Program-made: the position numbers and the translations under genes
Assembly: GCA_963560245.1 (NCBI GenBank)
Contig: CAUWNS010000003.1
Span: 73,316-137,315 of the forward strand
Direction of reading: 5' to 3'
DNA from: Pseudoruminococcus_B sp937901805
GTDB lineage: Bacteria; Bacillota; Clostridia; Oscillospirales; Ruminococcaceae
DNA length: 64,000 nucleotides
Shown: in pieces, positions 6,501 to 15,281 of the stretch
Layout: the number at the start of each line of letters is the position of its first letter
How positions within the stretch are numbered: the first letter of the stretch is position 1
Notes under the pieces: generated by a model
Seen by the model: only the letters and a program-made list of their open reading frames with translations
Database searches by the model: none
Told to the model about the DNA's origin: nothing

Positions 6501-9500
6501 ATGTATATAGCCGATCTGTATATCCATTCCAAATATTCCCGTGCGACCAGCCGCGACTGCGATATCAGGCACCTGGATTACTGGGCGCGCCGGAAGGGGA
6601 TTGATCTGGTGGGAACCGGGGATTTTACCCATCCTGCCTGGCGTGAGGAACTCAAGGAATGCCTTGCTCCTGCGGAAGAAGGCTTCTATATTCTAAAAGA
6701 AGAATGCGTTCTCAGTGATTCTACAACTCTCCGTGCAAATCCTCCCCGGTTTGTCGTCACCGGAGAAATCAGCTCGATCTATAAAAAAGACGGTAAGGTG
6801 CGCAAAGTGCACAATGTCATTCTCCTGCCCTCTCTGGAAGATGCGGAGATCCTTGCGCAAAAACTGGAGGCCATCGGCAATATCCATTCGGATGGCCGGC
6901 CTATTTTGGGCATTGACAGCCGCGATTTGCTGGAAATCACCCTGGAATCCTGTCCAAACGCCATGTTTATCCCCGCTCATATCTGGACTCCGCACTTTTC
7001 CATGTTCGGCGCCTTTTCCGGGTTTGATACCGTGCAGGAGTGTTTTGGCGATCTGTCCTCCTATATCCATGCTGTCGAAACCGGACTTTCCTCCGATCCC
7101 CCCATGAATTGGAGAGTGCCTATGCTGGATTCCTACACGCTGATTTCCAATTCTGACGCCCATTCCCCTTCCAAACTGGGCAGGGAGGCAAATCTGCTAA
7201 ACACAGAACTCTCCTATCCGGCGCTCAAAGCGGCAATCGAAGGAACCAACCCGTCCGGCTTTGCCGGTACCATTGAATTTTTCCCGGAAGAGGGAAAATA
7301 CCATCTGGACGGGCACCGCAGCTGTGATCTCTGCCTGCACCCTTCCGAAACCATCCTCTATGGCGGACGCTGTCCAAAATGCGGCAAAAAAATCACCATC
7401 GGCGTAGAACACCGCGTGGAGGAACTTGCCGCCCGGCCGCAGGGATTCGTTCTGCCCGGCGCAAAGCCATTCGAAAGCCTGGTTCCGCTCCCGGAGGTAA
7501 TCGCCTCTTCAACCGGTTATACCACTGCAAGCAAAAAGGTAGCCGCACAATATGAGGATATGCTGAACCGACTTGGGGCGGAGTTTCCGATTCTCCGCCA
7601 AATCCCGCTCGAAGAGATCGGCGCCGTTGCCGGCCCCTGTATCCAGGAGGGGATCCGCCGTCTTCGTGCCGGGGAAGTCACGCGAATTCCCGGATACGAT
7701 GGAAAATACGGCGTCATTGAATTGCTCTCCCCTTCGGAAATTGAAAAACTCAGCGGACAGACAAGCCTGTTCGGGATTACCTCTCCAAAAATCCAAAAGC
7801 CGAAAAAGGAACCGCTGTTCACAGCAGACCCCCTCCAAAATAAACCGGCGTCCATCCCGCAGGAATCCGACGCCGCGCCGGCACAGCAAACGGAAGATCC
7901 TCTCGCCTCCCTGAACCCGGAACAAAGGGAAGCTGTCTGTACAAATAGCCGTTTCACTGCTGTCATTGCAGGGCCCGGAACCGGGAAAACCAGGACTTTG
8001 GTATCCCGGATCTGCTATCTCATCCGACAGAAAGAAATCTCTCCCTCCCGGATTACAGCAGTGACTTTTACCAGAAAAGCCGCTGAAGAAATGCGCCAGC
8101 GGCTCGAACAGCAGCTTCCTTCCAGGCGCAGCGCGCGGGCAGTCCATATTGGCACTTTCCACTCCCTCTGCCTGGAACTTTTGCAGGAACAATATGGCGA
8201 TATCCGTCTTTTGGAGGAATATGAGGCCCTTGCACTTGCAAAAGAACTGCTCAAGCAACAGGAGAACAAAGCTTCTCCCATGCGCTTTTTACAGGAGGTT
8301 TCCTCTTATAAAAGCGGTATTCCATCCAAAGAAGCGGATTCCCTCTTCCCGCAGGGATTGCTTGAGGCGTACTGCGCCCTGCAAAGGGAAAGAAAACTGA
8401 TGGATTTTGATGATCTGCTTCTGGAGACTCTGCATCTATGGGAAGCAGGAGAAGTTCCGTCAAAATGGAAGACGCGCTTTTCCCACCTTCTGGTTGATGA
8501 GTTTCAGGATTCCAGCCCTGTTCAGGCCCGTTTAATCCGGGCATGGGCACAGGAAAACTCCCATCTCTTTGTCATTGGGGATCCGGATCAATCCATCTAT
8601 GGATTCCGGGGGGCTTCCGCCGATTGTTTTGCTCAGCTGGAACAGGATTTTCCCCCGCTTGAGACAATCCGCCTGACAGAAAATTACCGCTCTGCTCCGC
8701 AGATTTTGGAATGCGCCCTGCCTGTCATCTCCTGCAATCCCGGAGGAAAACGGAATTTGTCCGCCAATGCCGCAGAGGGAGCTGTCCGGATGGTAACTGC
8801 CCCCTCTCCTCTTTCCGAGGCAATCTTTACCGCAAAAGAAATTGCGCGCATGACCGGGGGCATGGACATGCTCAGCGCACAGGATTTGCTCGTCACAGAC
8901 GCCGTGGACAAACCGCGGGAATTTTCTGAAATTGCCGTTTTGTACCGGACTCACCGGCAGGCAGATCTGCTGGAAAAATGCCTGAGACAGGAGGGAATCC
9001 CCTGTGTTATTGCCGGCAGGGACGACTTTTTATCCGCCCCCTGCGTGCGCGGGGTTGTTGGCTTTTTCCGGTTTCTGACACATCCGGAGGATTTCTTTGC
9101 TCTTTTTGTATCCCTTCAGCTTCTCTTTGCGTGCCCGCCCGATCTGTGCGAAAGCGCTGCAAAACAGTGGGACGCCTGGCAGGTGCTTCCCTTACCTGAA
9201 CGTCTTGAATGCCTGAAAACAGAGTGGGAATCTACGGGATATCTCTCACAGTTTCTGGACGCTGTCGTCAAGTTTCTTCCCAGACTCCATGAACGCCCGC
9301 GAAAACTCCTGGATGCTTTTGCAAAAGAATACGGTTTGAGCAGGGACGATTCCTTCACCCGCCTGCGTTCTGCCTCCGTATTTTATAAAACAATGGAGGA
9401 ATTCCTGTTGGCCATGGCTCTGGGCGAGGAAAGCGATATCCGCTGCAGCGGAACAAAATCCTATGCCGCAGGAGCCGTCACACTTATGACACTGCATGGG

Positions 9501-9767
9501 GCAAAAGGACTGGAATTTCCGGTTGTCTTTCTCTGCGGGATAAATCAGGGTGTGCTCCCTTACGATTCGGAACATAGAAAAGCCGATATCCAGGAGGAAC
9601 GCCGCCTTTTCTTCGTTGGAATGACACGGGCAAAGGAGGAACTTCTCCTGCTGACCTCCCAGGAACCATCCCCGTTCCTGGACGAGATCCCCGCCCAGTG
9701 CTATAGGAAAGAACGGGCTGCAAAACCAAAAGAAACGGAATCCCCGCTGCAGTTAAGCCTCTTTTAA
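6501..9767 (+). CDS. EndoQ-like PHP nuclease fused to UvrD/PcrA-type helicase
   Basis: 1088 residues. Residues 1-425 match the EndoQ family (TIGR00375; cuts 5' of deaminated bases in archaea and some bacteria): DLYIHSKYSRATS at the N-terminus, GTGDFTHPAW, NSDAHSPSKLGREAN, and a zinc ribbon CDLC...CPKCG near residue 275-295. From about residue 455 a superfamily-1A helicase follows: LNPEQREAV, Walker A GPGTGKT (Lys496), DEFQD, GDPDQSIYGFRG, LTENYRSAPQ, TLHGAKGLEFPVVF and FFVGMTRAKEEL. The linker contains QTSLF (420-424) and the extreme C-terminus is QLSLF (1084-1088); both fit the bacterial beta-clamp-binding motif. The first histidine of the PHP HxH motif is Tyr7. The start is the ATG at 6501 after GGAAAGGAG; the open frame further upstream lacks a ribosome site. 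Likely role: strand incision at damaged bases coupled to unwinding, at the replication clamp. Confidence 0.9.
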   Translation: MYIADLYIHSKYSRATSRDCDIRHLDYWARRKGIDLVGTGDFTHPAWREELKECLAPAEEGFYILKEECVLSDSTTLRANPPRFVVTGEISSIYKKDGKVRKVHNVILLPSLEDAEILAQKLEAIGNIHSDGRPILGIDSRDLLEITLESCPNAMFIPAHIWTPHFSMFGAFSGFDTVQECFGDLSSYIHAVETGLSSDPPMNWRVPMLDSYTLISNSDAHSPSKLGREANLLNTELSYPALKAAIEGTNPSGFAGTIEFFPEEGKYHLDGHRSCDLCLHPSETILYGGRCPKCGKKITIGVEHRVEELAARPQGFVLPGAKPFESLVPLPEVIASSTGYTTASKKVAAQYEDMLNRLGAEFPILRQIPLEEIGAVAGPCIQEGIRRLRAGEVTRIPGYDGKYGVIELLSPSEIEKLSGQTSLFGITSPKIQKPKKEPLFTADPLQNKPASIPQESDAAPAQQTEDPLASLNPEQREAVCTNSRFTAVIAGPGTGKTRTLVSRICYLIRQKEISPSRITAVTFTRKAAEEMRQRLEQQLPSRRSARAVHIGTFHSLCLELLQEQYGDIRLLEEYEALALAKELLKQQENKASPMRFLQEVSSYKSGIPSKEADSLFPQGLLEAYCALQRERKLMDFDDLLLETLHLWEAGEVPSKWKTRFSHLLVDEFQDSSPVQARLIRAWAQENSHLFVIGDPDQSIYGFRGASADCFAQLEQDFPPLETIRLTENYRSAPQILECALPVISCNPGGKRNLSANAAEGAVRMVTAPSPLSEAIFTAKEIARMTGGMDMLSAQDLLVTDAVDKPREFSEIAVLYRTHRQADLLEKCLRQEGIPCVIAGRDDFLSAPCVRGVVGFFRFLTHPEDFFALFVSLQLLFACPPDLCESAAKQWDAWQVLPLPERLECLKTEWESTGYLSQFLDAVVKFLPRLHERPRKLLDAFAKEYGLSRDDSFTRLRSASVFYKTMEEFLLAMALGEESDIRCSGTKSYAAGAVTLMTLHGAKGLEFPVVFLCGINQGVLPYDSEHRKADIQEERRLFFVGMTRAKEELLLLTSQEPSPFLDEIPAQCYRKERAAKPKETESPLQLSLF

Positions 9768-10250
9768 CGGGAAGGATCAAATTCCAACGATTCATACAGC
9801 TGGAAACTGTATGACAGCGGAATTGTCCGATTAAATCAATGGGATAGGGATCGAGGCTTGACTCCGGCTGCTTTGTCGGCCCCCTGTCCTTTCCCTATTC
9901 CGACGAACCGGTTAATCCGCCGGATGCACTGTCCAAAGAATCCTTTCTGGGTGTCTCCGGGGTTTTTCAGCCGTATTCTGCTCACATTCTATAAACCGAT
10001 TTTTCTGGATTTTTTATGTCCTACCGTTTTCATTACAGGTACGAAAACCGTTCTTCCAACTTGCTGCTTATGGAATCGGCGGGTTTCTCGACATAGGTAT
10101 CTTGAAATTTTTTGTATCTATTTTTCCGGTTTGATAGTCTGTAAATACAAATGGCAGGATATTTCCCTGCAAAGTCACATAACCGTCCCTATTTCTCTCG
10201 TCCAATACCCAGGCAGATTTCCTTTGTTGCCAGACAGCTTCCCCTGCTCA
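9768..10250. other. non-coding stretch, possible decayed coding remnant
   Basis: No supported gene in about 480 nt. Short protein-like pieces appear in different frames (for example SWKLYDSGIVRLNQWDRDRG near 9800-9860 and SYRFHYRYENRSSNLLLMES near 10015-10075), separated by frame changes and stops, which could be a degraded gene but matches no family I recognise. Confidence 0.3.
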
Positions 10251-10252
10251 TA

Positions 10253-10288
10253 AAAACATCCTATCCATAAAAATGGATAGGATGTTTT
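10253..10288. terminator. terminator downstream of the YcaQ-like pseudogene
   Basis: AAAACATCCTATCCAT (10253-10268) pairs perfectly with ATGGATAGGATGTTTT (10273-10288) around AAAA. It can work in both directions and sits 4 nt past the stop of the minus-strand gene. Confidence 0.9.
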
Positions 10289-10291
10289 CTC

Positions 10292-11492
10292 TCATAGATT
10301 GTTTTTTGCGGCGTCCGAATAAAGGAGATGTCTCATATTATGGAATTTTTTCAGCCGTTCCAGACAATGGTGCAGGGACAGACGCAGTCGCTCGGATTTC
10401 CGAACTTTCTGCTCCCACCAGATATTTTTGATAAACAGCGTCTCTTCCTTCCGGTTGCAGACAGCCCCAGTCTTCCCGCCAGGCGTACCCCATCCAGAAT
10501 CGGGAGGACATAGTATCCAAACTGCCGCAAGGAAACCGGGGTATATATTTCCCACCTGTAAGTAAAGCCGAATAATGCCTGTATCAGTTTCCTGTCCCAC
10601 ATCAGGCAGTCCAAAGGGGCAATCAATTCTGTCCTGTGCCGAAAGTACTTGTTTGAACAGGCTTCTTCCAAGAAAGGAAGATCCGATTTTTGCAGATACA
10701 GGGGCTTTCCAATCCCTTCTACCCGAATCGGAAGGATCTGTTCGCTCCATACAAGTGTTTGAAACGCCTGTTCCCTCTGGGCGGCTTTTAAACCATCGAT
10801 TCCTAAAAAAGCGTCGCTGTCAGCATTCCATAACAGACCTACCGCGCCAATTCTCCGAAAAACCCTCCATGTTAAAAACTCCTGCTCGCTGGAAAAGGGA
10901 TCCTGCTGCTGTAAAATATCATGAGGCAGCAGGCGTTCTGCAGGAGCATAGTACTTCAGATTTCCCTCTTTATGGTGAATGGCAAGTTCTCCGCAAAAAT
11001 AGAGCCCCTCTAGAGCAGCACGGGATAACTTGGTCGGCGCCCAAGGCCAATCCACCTTTTGATCCAGGGACAGATCCCTGGAGCCGAGGAAGTCTCTGTG
11101 TAAAAGCGCCCGACGGATGATTGCAAAAGCGGAGCTGATATCTTCCCTGCCTGCGAAATATTCTTGAAACCTCCGCATGGTACGTGAAAAATATTTCCAA
11201 TCGCCAGCAGACAGAATGGACAACTGTTTATCAAAATAATCCACAGCCGCCCGATCTTCATAAAGAATCTCAGGCAGCATTTCTTTTTTCAATCCCTGTA
11301 CCCTTGCCTGTAAGACCAGCTCCGGATTTTTCCCGCATACATCGATGGGATCAAACTGGATACACCCTACCCGCTGAAGATAGGAGAGAATCCCGGCTTT
11401 GCCATGGAACTGATAATCCCCGAGCAAACCCTGTTTCAGAAGTAAATACGGACTGCCTGCTTTTTTTCAATCCATTGGCTCCCGGTACCCAA
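10292..11492 (-). pseudogene. YcaQ/AlkZ-family winged-helix DNA glycosylase, frameshifted twice
   Basis: The body of the gene reads as the HTH_42 (YcaQ, interstrand-crosslink DNA glycosylase) family: VGCIQFDPIDVCGKNPELVL, then APLDCLMWDRKLIQALFGF and YRWEIYTPVSLRQFGYYVLP. Near the 3' end the frame leaves the family after LAGRLG at a GGGG run (plus-strand CCCC 10465-10468); the family-like end NRKEETLFIKNIWWEQK... continues in the frame ending at 10292, so one G appears missing. At the 5' end, KKQAVRIY and LLLKQGLLGDYQFHG lie in two frames around 11436-11448, again one base apart. The probable original start is a TTG at 11492 behind GAAGGAATAAAAA. A 358-residue product could still start at a TTG at 11427, but would lack both ends. 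Pseudogene or sequencing error. Confidence 0.8.
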
Positions 11493-11645
11493 TTTTTATT
11501 CCTTCTTTCCGAAAAAACAGAGAATTTTCATTTTTATTCTAACGAAAATCCGGAAAAAAGTCGCGAAAAATCAAAAAATAGGAGGGGAGGGTTCCCTTAA
11601 AAAAACAGGGAAAGCAGCAAAAAATTATGATTCTCAGGGCATTGA

Positions 11646-11855
11646 TTAACATCGCTCCCATTCGCTGAGAAAATCCTCTACCACATCGTCCAAGTGAATC
11701 GGATCCAATTCCAATTCATTGCAGAGTTTCACCAGCCGAAACAGCCGATAATAATCCGTGGTGATATCTTCCATTTCCCTGTAGGGGCAGGAAATCCCAT
11801 AACCAAGATAACAAATCCCTTGAAACATATACTGGCGCGCAATGATACGGTACAT
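11646..11855 (-). CDS. small conserved protein, DUF6514-like
   Basis: 69 residues. The pattern YGISCPYREMEDITTDY followed by VKLCNELELDPIHLDDVVEDFL is, as I recall it, that of the DUF6514 family of short clostridial proteins of unknown function; this assignment is from memory of the family and not certain. It begins behind AGGGAGAG and starts 18 nt after the stop of the XRE regulator gene, so the two form a small operon next to the spoIIIA locus. Confidence 0.65.
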   Translation of the reverse strand: MYRIIARQYMFQGICYLGYGISCPYREMEDITTDYYRLFRLVKLCNELELDPIHLDDVVEDFLSEWERC

Positions 11856-11873
11856 AGTATCTCTCCCTGATAT

Positions 11874-12116
11874 TTAGTTGATGATGTCAGGATCCTGTTC
11901 CCCTGTAGTATCTGCGTGCATCAGGTCATCGACCGATGTGCCCAAACCAAATGAAATTCTTTCTAAAACGTCAAGTGTGATATTAGCTGCCCCATGTTCA
12001 ATCTGACGCAGGTACGAAATGCTGAGACCTGACTTAGAAGCCAAGGACTGTTGGGTCATATTCTCTTTTTCGCGTTTTTTCACAATATTTCTACCAATTG
12101 ATTCCTTGAGTTCCAT
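11874..12116 (-). CDS. XRE family transcriptional regulator
   Basis: 80 residues that are essentially one Cro/C1-type helix-turn-helix domain: IGRNIVKKREKENMTQQSLA, then SKSGLSISYLRQIEHGAANI with the recognition helix about residues 30-50, and ISFGLGTSVDDLM at the end of the domain. No ligand or catalytic domain is present. A promoter is seen directly upstream and several TCGAC/GTCGA motifs lie in the intergenic region. It is cotranscribed with the 69-residue gene that follows. Confidence 0.9.
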   Translation of the reverse strand: MELKESIGRNIVKKREKENMTQQSLASKSGLSISYLRQIEHGAANITLDVLERISFGLGTSVDDLMHADTTGEQDPDIIN

Positions 12117-12133
12117 ATAATTCCCCTGTCACT

Positions 12134-12162
12134 ATGATAAAAAATTACGTTTTCTGATTCAA
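12134..12162 (-). promoter_or_regulatory. promoter of the XRE regulator gene
   Basis: On the minus strand TTGAAT (12162-12157) and TATCAT (12139-12134) with a 17-nt spacer, 17 nt upstream of the start codon. Confidence 0.65.
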
Positions 12163-12352
12163 CCGCAACATATTAGCGCCAATATAGTAGTGCTTTTATA
12201 GTGTTTTTATTATCGACTTTCCCATGAAAAACTGTAAAAATCGCGATAATGATTCCAAAAAATTATATAGAAAAAAACAGTTTTTCTTCACATATTTTCC
12301 ATTTATTTAACTATACCATGCAATTTGGAAAAACAAATCCGTTTTCGTCCCT

Positions 12353-12391
12353 CAAAAATCGACTATATCATTTTTATGCCGTCGATTTTTG
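12353..12391. repeat. 11-bp inverted repeat CAAAAATCGAC / GTCGATTTTTG
   Basis: CAAAAATCGAC (12353-12363) and GTCGATTTTTG (12381-12391) are perfect inverted copies 17 nt apart. The 250-nt gap between the XRE gene and spoIIIAH also has TATCGAC at 12211-12217 and GTCGATATC at 12391-12399. These may be binding sites of the XRE protein; otherwise I see no gene here. Confidence 0.5.
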
Positions 12392-12410
12392 TCGATATCA
12401 GCTGTTCGGT

Positions 12411-12447
12411 GCACAAAAAGCGGGCATTCCGATTTTCAGAATGCCCG
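12411..12447 (-). terminator. terminator of the spoIIIA operon
   Basis: CGGGCATTC (12421-12429) pairs with GAATGCCCG (12439-12447). On the minus strand it is followed by CTTTTTGTG, 6 nt after the spoIIIAH stop. Confidence 0.85.
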
Positions 12448-12453
12448 TCTGCT

Positions 12454-12984
12454 CTATGGCTTTTCAACAATTGAAATATTTTCCATTTTCAGATTGGTTT
12501 CACTTACAATAATATCCGCTATTTGCGCCGCCTGTGCTTCGTCCAATCCCTGGGTTTTCACTACTACATTTGCCCCATCTTCATCAACGTAAGCCAGACA
12601 ATCCTCAAATCCTTTTGCCTTGACAAGGTTTTCAATTGTCCCTTCCGTTTCAATATTGTCGGATAACGCGCTTGCTTTGACGGTCGCTTCATTTTTCTGT
12701 TCTTCTGTCGAGCTTTCATCCTGTAAAATTTTTTTGAGTGTCTCGACGGCTTCATCCCTCGTTGTTTTTCTTGTCAAGCGGGCTTGTGTAAAATAATCGC
12801 CGTCATCCGCAGGGGACGCATCGGCGTCGGTATTATTTTCGACATACTGTGCATCTCCATAATTTTTTCCTACTTCCTGAGAAAGAGTAAAGTCATCCGA
12901 TGCAAATTTCCAGTTCAAGGCCACAGCTGTTCCCAAAGCCAACACCAATGCCGCAAGGATAATCTGTCTTTTTCCCACTATCAT
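12454..12984 (-). CDS. spoIIIAH: stage III sporulation protein AH
   Basis: 176 residues. SpoIIIAH sits in the mother-cell membrane around the forespore and pairs with forespore SpoIIQ to form the feeding-tube channel. Here an N-terminal membrane segment (IILAALVLALGTAVALNW, residues 7-25) is followed by an acidic linker and the YscJ/FliF-like ring-building domain (KTTRDEAVETLKKILQDE onward), ending VSETNLKMENISIVEKP as usual for the family. It is the last gene of the operon, behind a GGAGG site 8 nt before the ATG. Confidence 0.95.
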   Translation of the reverse strand: MIVGKRQIILAALVLALGTAVALNWKFASDDFTLSQEVGKNYGDAQYVENNTDADASPADDGDYFTQARLTRKTTRDEAVETLKKILQDESSTEEQKNEATVKASALSDNIETEGTIENLVKAKGFEDCLAYVDEDGANVVVKTQGLDEAQAAQIADIIVSETNLKMENISIVEKP

Positions 12985-12997
12985 CTCAAATGCCTCC

Positions 12998-13591
12998 TTA
13001 TGATTTTTCTGTCAAACCAGAATCTATTTTTGTCACACACACTCTTGAGGAAGAGATATCAAGCGCTGTTGTGACCGCATTAATTACCTCCGCTTTCACC
13101 GCTGTGCTGTCACCCCCTTCGCAGACAATGACAATCCCCTTTACTTCAGGTTCTTTTGTTGTTTTTATGAGCGCCTGTTTTTTCCCATCTTCTCCCTCTA
13201 CTAAAAGGTATTTTTGTTCGGTGGATTCTTTTCGTTGGGTTTTTCCATTTTCACTCATAACATCTTTGGTCGAGTCCACACTGGTTTTCGTCTCCTGCGC
13301 ATAGACGGTTTCCTCTGAAGATTCCAGCGTAACCAGTACTTTTAAATCCCCTACTCCCCGAATACTGCCGACGATTCCCATGATTTTTTCCTCCAGCTCC
13401 TGTGTATACCGCTGCGACGTCTGTTCCTCACTGGAAGAAACCACCTTGCTTTTTTTCTGTCCGGACGGCCAAAATTCTGAAAGTGCAATCAAGACAATTC
13501 CTGCAATGAGGATTGCAGTGAGAATCTTCACCTTTTTATCATTTTGGAAAAAAGATTTTGCTTTCCCCCTTAAATTTTTCGAATCAACCAT
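12998..13591 (-). CDS. spoIIIAG: stage III sporulation protein AG
   Basis: 197 residues with one N-terminal membrane helix (ILTAILIAGIVLIALSEFW, about 24-42) and the conserved ring domain: GSIRGVGDLKVLVTLESSEE, then KEPEVKGIVIVCEGGDSTAVK, and ALDISSSRVCVTKID. SpoIIIAG forms a large ring in the mother-cell/forespore channel. A GGAGGG site precedes the ATG at 13591; 13 nt separate it from spoIIIAH. Confidence 0.95.
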   Translation of the reverse strand: MVDSKNLRGKAKSFFQNDKKVKILTAILIAGIVLIALSEFWPSGQKKSKVVSSSEEQTSQRYTQELEEKIMGIVGSIRGVGDLKVLVTLESSEETVYAQETKTSVDSTKDVMSENGKTQRKESTEQKYLLVEGEDGKKQALIKTTKEPEVKGIVIVCEGGDSTAVKAEVINAVTTALDISSSRVCVTKIDSGLTEKS

Positions 13592-13609
13592 TTTGATCCC
13601 TCCTTTGCA

Positions 13610-14104
13610 TTAACTTTCTTCATAGTAGAACAAAAACTCGGTCTTATACCCAAATACGCGGTGCAGCTGGCTTTCCATCGCCTGCTCTTTTGATTGAAAG
13701 GAGCTGTCCAGCCAAATATGGATACAATCAATTTGTATGCTGTGATCTTCCTGCATATTAATCTCCGTTTCAATTTTTTGCGGGGAAATTTCCAAGTCCC
13801 TTAAATTCACAGCGGCTATCTGTACAATATTTCTTTCAAATTCTTCCAATGTCTGCTGCTGCATTGTCTCATCTAATACAGCGGAATTGGAATTCACTTC
13901 ATTGTGATAATCAAAAGATATTTTTTCCAGATCGCCATTTCCCAAAGCGGCAAACGGGGCAAGGAAACATCCTAAAAAAAACACACTGACTGCAACTTTT
14001 AAAATTTTCGTGACATTCCCCTGCGGAGCGACCATCAGCAGGATTTCCCCCACTACAGCCGAAACCATCAGGACAATGATCCAATTTTTAATTCCTTCCA
14101 TCAT
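13610..14104 (-). CDS. spoIIIAF: stage III sporulation protein AF
   Basis: 164 residues. Two N-terminal membrane helices (WIIVLMVSAVVGEILLMVAP, then VAVSVFFLGCFLAPFAAL) are followed by a soluble ring-building domain (LEEFERNIVQIAAVNLRDLE...). The start is the ATG at 14104, which overlaps the spoIIIAE stop as ATGA and has GGGGAG in front; a longer frame beginning at 14371 is a shadow inside spoIIIAE. Part of the SpoIIIA channel complex. Confidence 0.92.
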   Translation of the reverse strand: MMEGIKNWIIVLMVSAVVGEILLMVAPQGNVTKILKVAVSVFFLGCFLAPFAALGNGDLEKISFDYHNEVNSNSAVLDETMQQQTLEEFERNIVQIAAVNLRDLEISPQKIETEINMQEDHSIQIDCIHIWLDSSFQSKEQAMESQLHRVFGYKTEFLFYYEES

Positions 14105-15255
14105 ATTGAACTCCCCAGCACCATCATAAAGGTAGTTGTCACCGTCAAAAATAATCCAAAGCAGAGAATCATTGCAAAGAGGAGGCCAAGGGCAGAGGAC
14201 ACGGAATCCAGAAGCTTTCCGGCTCGTTCTACCCCAAGCATCCCGGAAAACAAGGCGCCCAGTTTGACTGCGCCAATCCACAGTACAACCTGAATCAGGG
14301 AGGGCAGAAAGGTCAGCAGCGCTGTGATGATTCCAAACGCTCCAACTGTGGATTTTATCACCTTCATACATGCCTGTACCGAACCCAGCGCATCCGAAAG
14401 CGCACCGCCAACCACAGGTACCAGATTACTGACTACAAATTTAGTCGCTTTCATTGTCACGGTATCTGTACTGATGGAAACCAGTGATTGCAAGGAAAGC
14501 ATTCCAACAAAAAGAGTGATTAAAAAACCAAGCGCCCAGCTCATAATACTTTTTAGGGAAGAAGAAATCGGAGAAATTTTTAAATTTGCTGAAACGGAGC
14601 CTACCAGACACAGCGCCAAGTACATACCGAGCAGAGGCACCAGGGTGCTCGCCGCAATTTTGGCAATGACCTCACAGGCTCCAAACAGAAACAGGTTATA
14701 AGCCCCTGCCGTTACCGGTTGCCCGGAAGCAGTCATCACCGTGGTCATAACCGGAATAAAACAGAGCATAAAATTGCAGATACTCTCAATGGTACTAACG
14801 CATTCCATAATACATTTTGTCACAGGCGCCACAACAATCCCTGCAATACATAGCGTGGATACGACGGAAAATACCCCGCGCATGGTAGACTGTGCAAAGG
14901 CGCCCTGCATATTTTCCAAAAGTGCGCACAATATCACTACCGCCAGCACACAGCTGATAGTCCGAAGCGGCGCTTTCAGCTGTTCAACAAACAAATTCCA
15001 CAGCAAGTTCACCAGATCTCCCGGTTTTAAACTCAGGATACTCTGTGGATCCAGGCTGGAAATCCCGTATTCTTCCAATAGCTCCCGAGTCCGATCCGGA
15101 GCATCTTCCATCAGATCTCCCGCTCCGCTGGACTGAAGGATTTCCCTGTATTGCTCTGTATAATCCTGTCCATTTTCTCCCGTCTCCTGCGCAAAAACAG
15201 GACAGAAGCAGAAAACGAACAACAACATTACCACTGTACAAAGGAACCGTTTCAT
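14101..15255 (-). CDS. spoIIIAE: stage III sporulation protein AE
   Basis: 384 residues: an N-terminal signal-like hydrophobic segment (FLCTVVMLLFVFCFCPVFAQ), a short soluble part, then seven or more membrane segments with family-typical stretches such as FIPVMTTVMTASGQPVTAGAYN (about 190-211) and the VVGGALSDALGSVQACMKVIKS region. SpoIIIAE is the polytopic membrane component of the SpoIIIA-Q channel, made in the mother cell under sigma E. Confidence 0.95.
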   Translation of the reverse strand: MKRFLCTVVMLLFVFCFCPVFAQETGENGQDYTEQYREILQSSGAGDLMEDAPDRTRELLEEYGISSLDPQSILSLKPGDLVNLLWNLFVEQLKAPLRTISCVLAVVILCALLENMQGAFAQSTMRGVFSVVSTLCIAGIVVAPVTKCIMECVSTIESICNFMLCFIPVMTTVMTASGQPVTAGAYNLFLFGACEVIAKIAASTLVPLLGMYLALCLVGSVSANLKISPISSSLKSIMSWALGFLITLFVGMLSLQSLVSISTDTVTMKATKFVVSNLVPVVGGALSDALGSVQACMKVIKSTVGAFGIITALLTFLPSLIQVVLWIGAVKLGALFSGMLGVERAGKLLDSVSSALGLLFAMILCFGLFLTVTTTFMMVLGSSI

Positions 15256-15281
15256 ATTCTTTCCTCTTTTTTCGTCCGTTT

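Noticed and set aside
9858..10253. 131-codon open frame on the plus strand
   Set aside because: No ribosome site; low-complexity Phe/Pro/Ser-rich translation with no family; overlaps the terminator side of the next gene.
10461..10470. Programmed -1 frameshift in the YcaQ-like gene
   Set aside because: No slippery X-XXY-YYZ heptamer and no reason for recoding in this family; the second lesion at the 5' end argues for decay or error.
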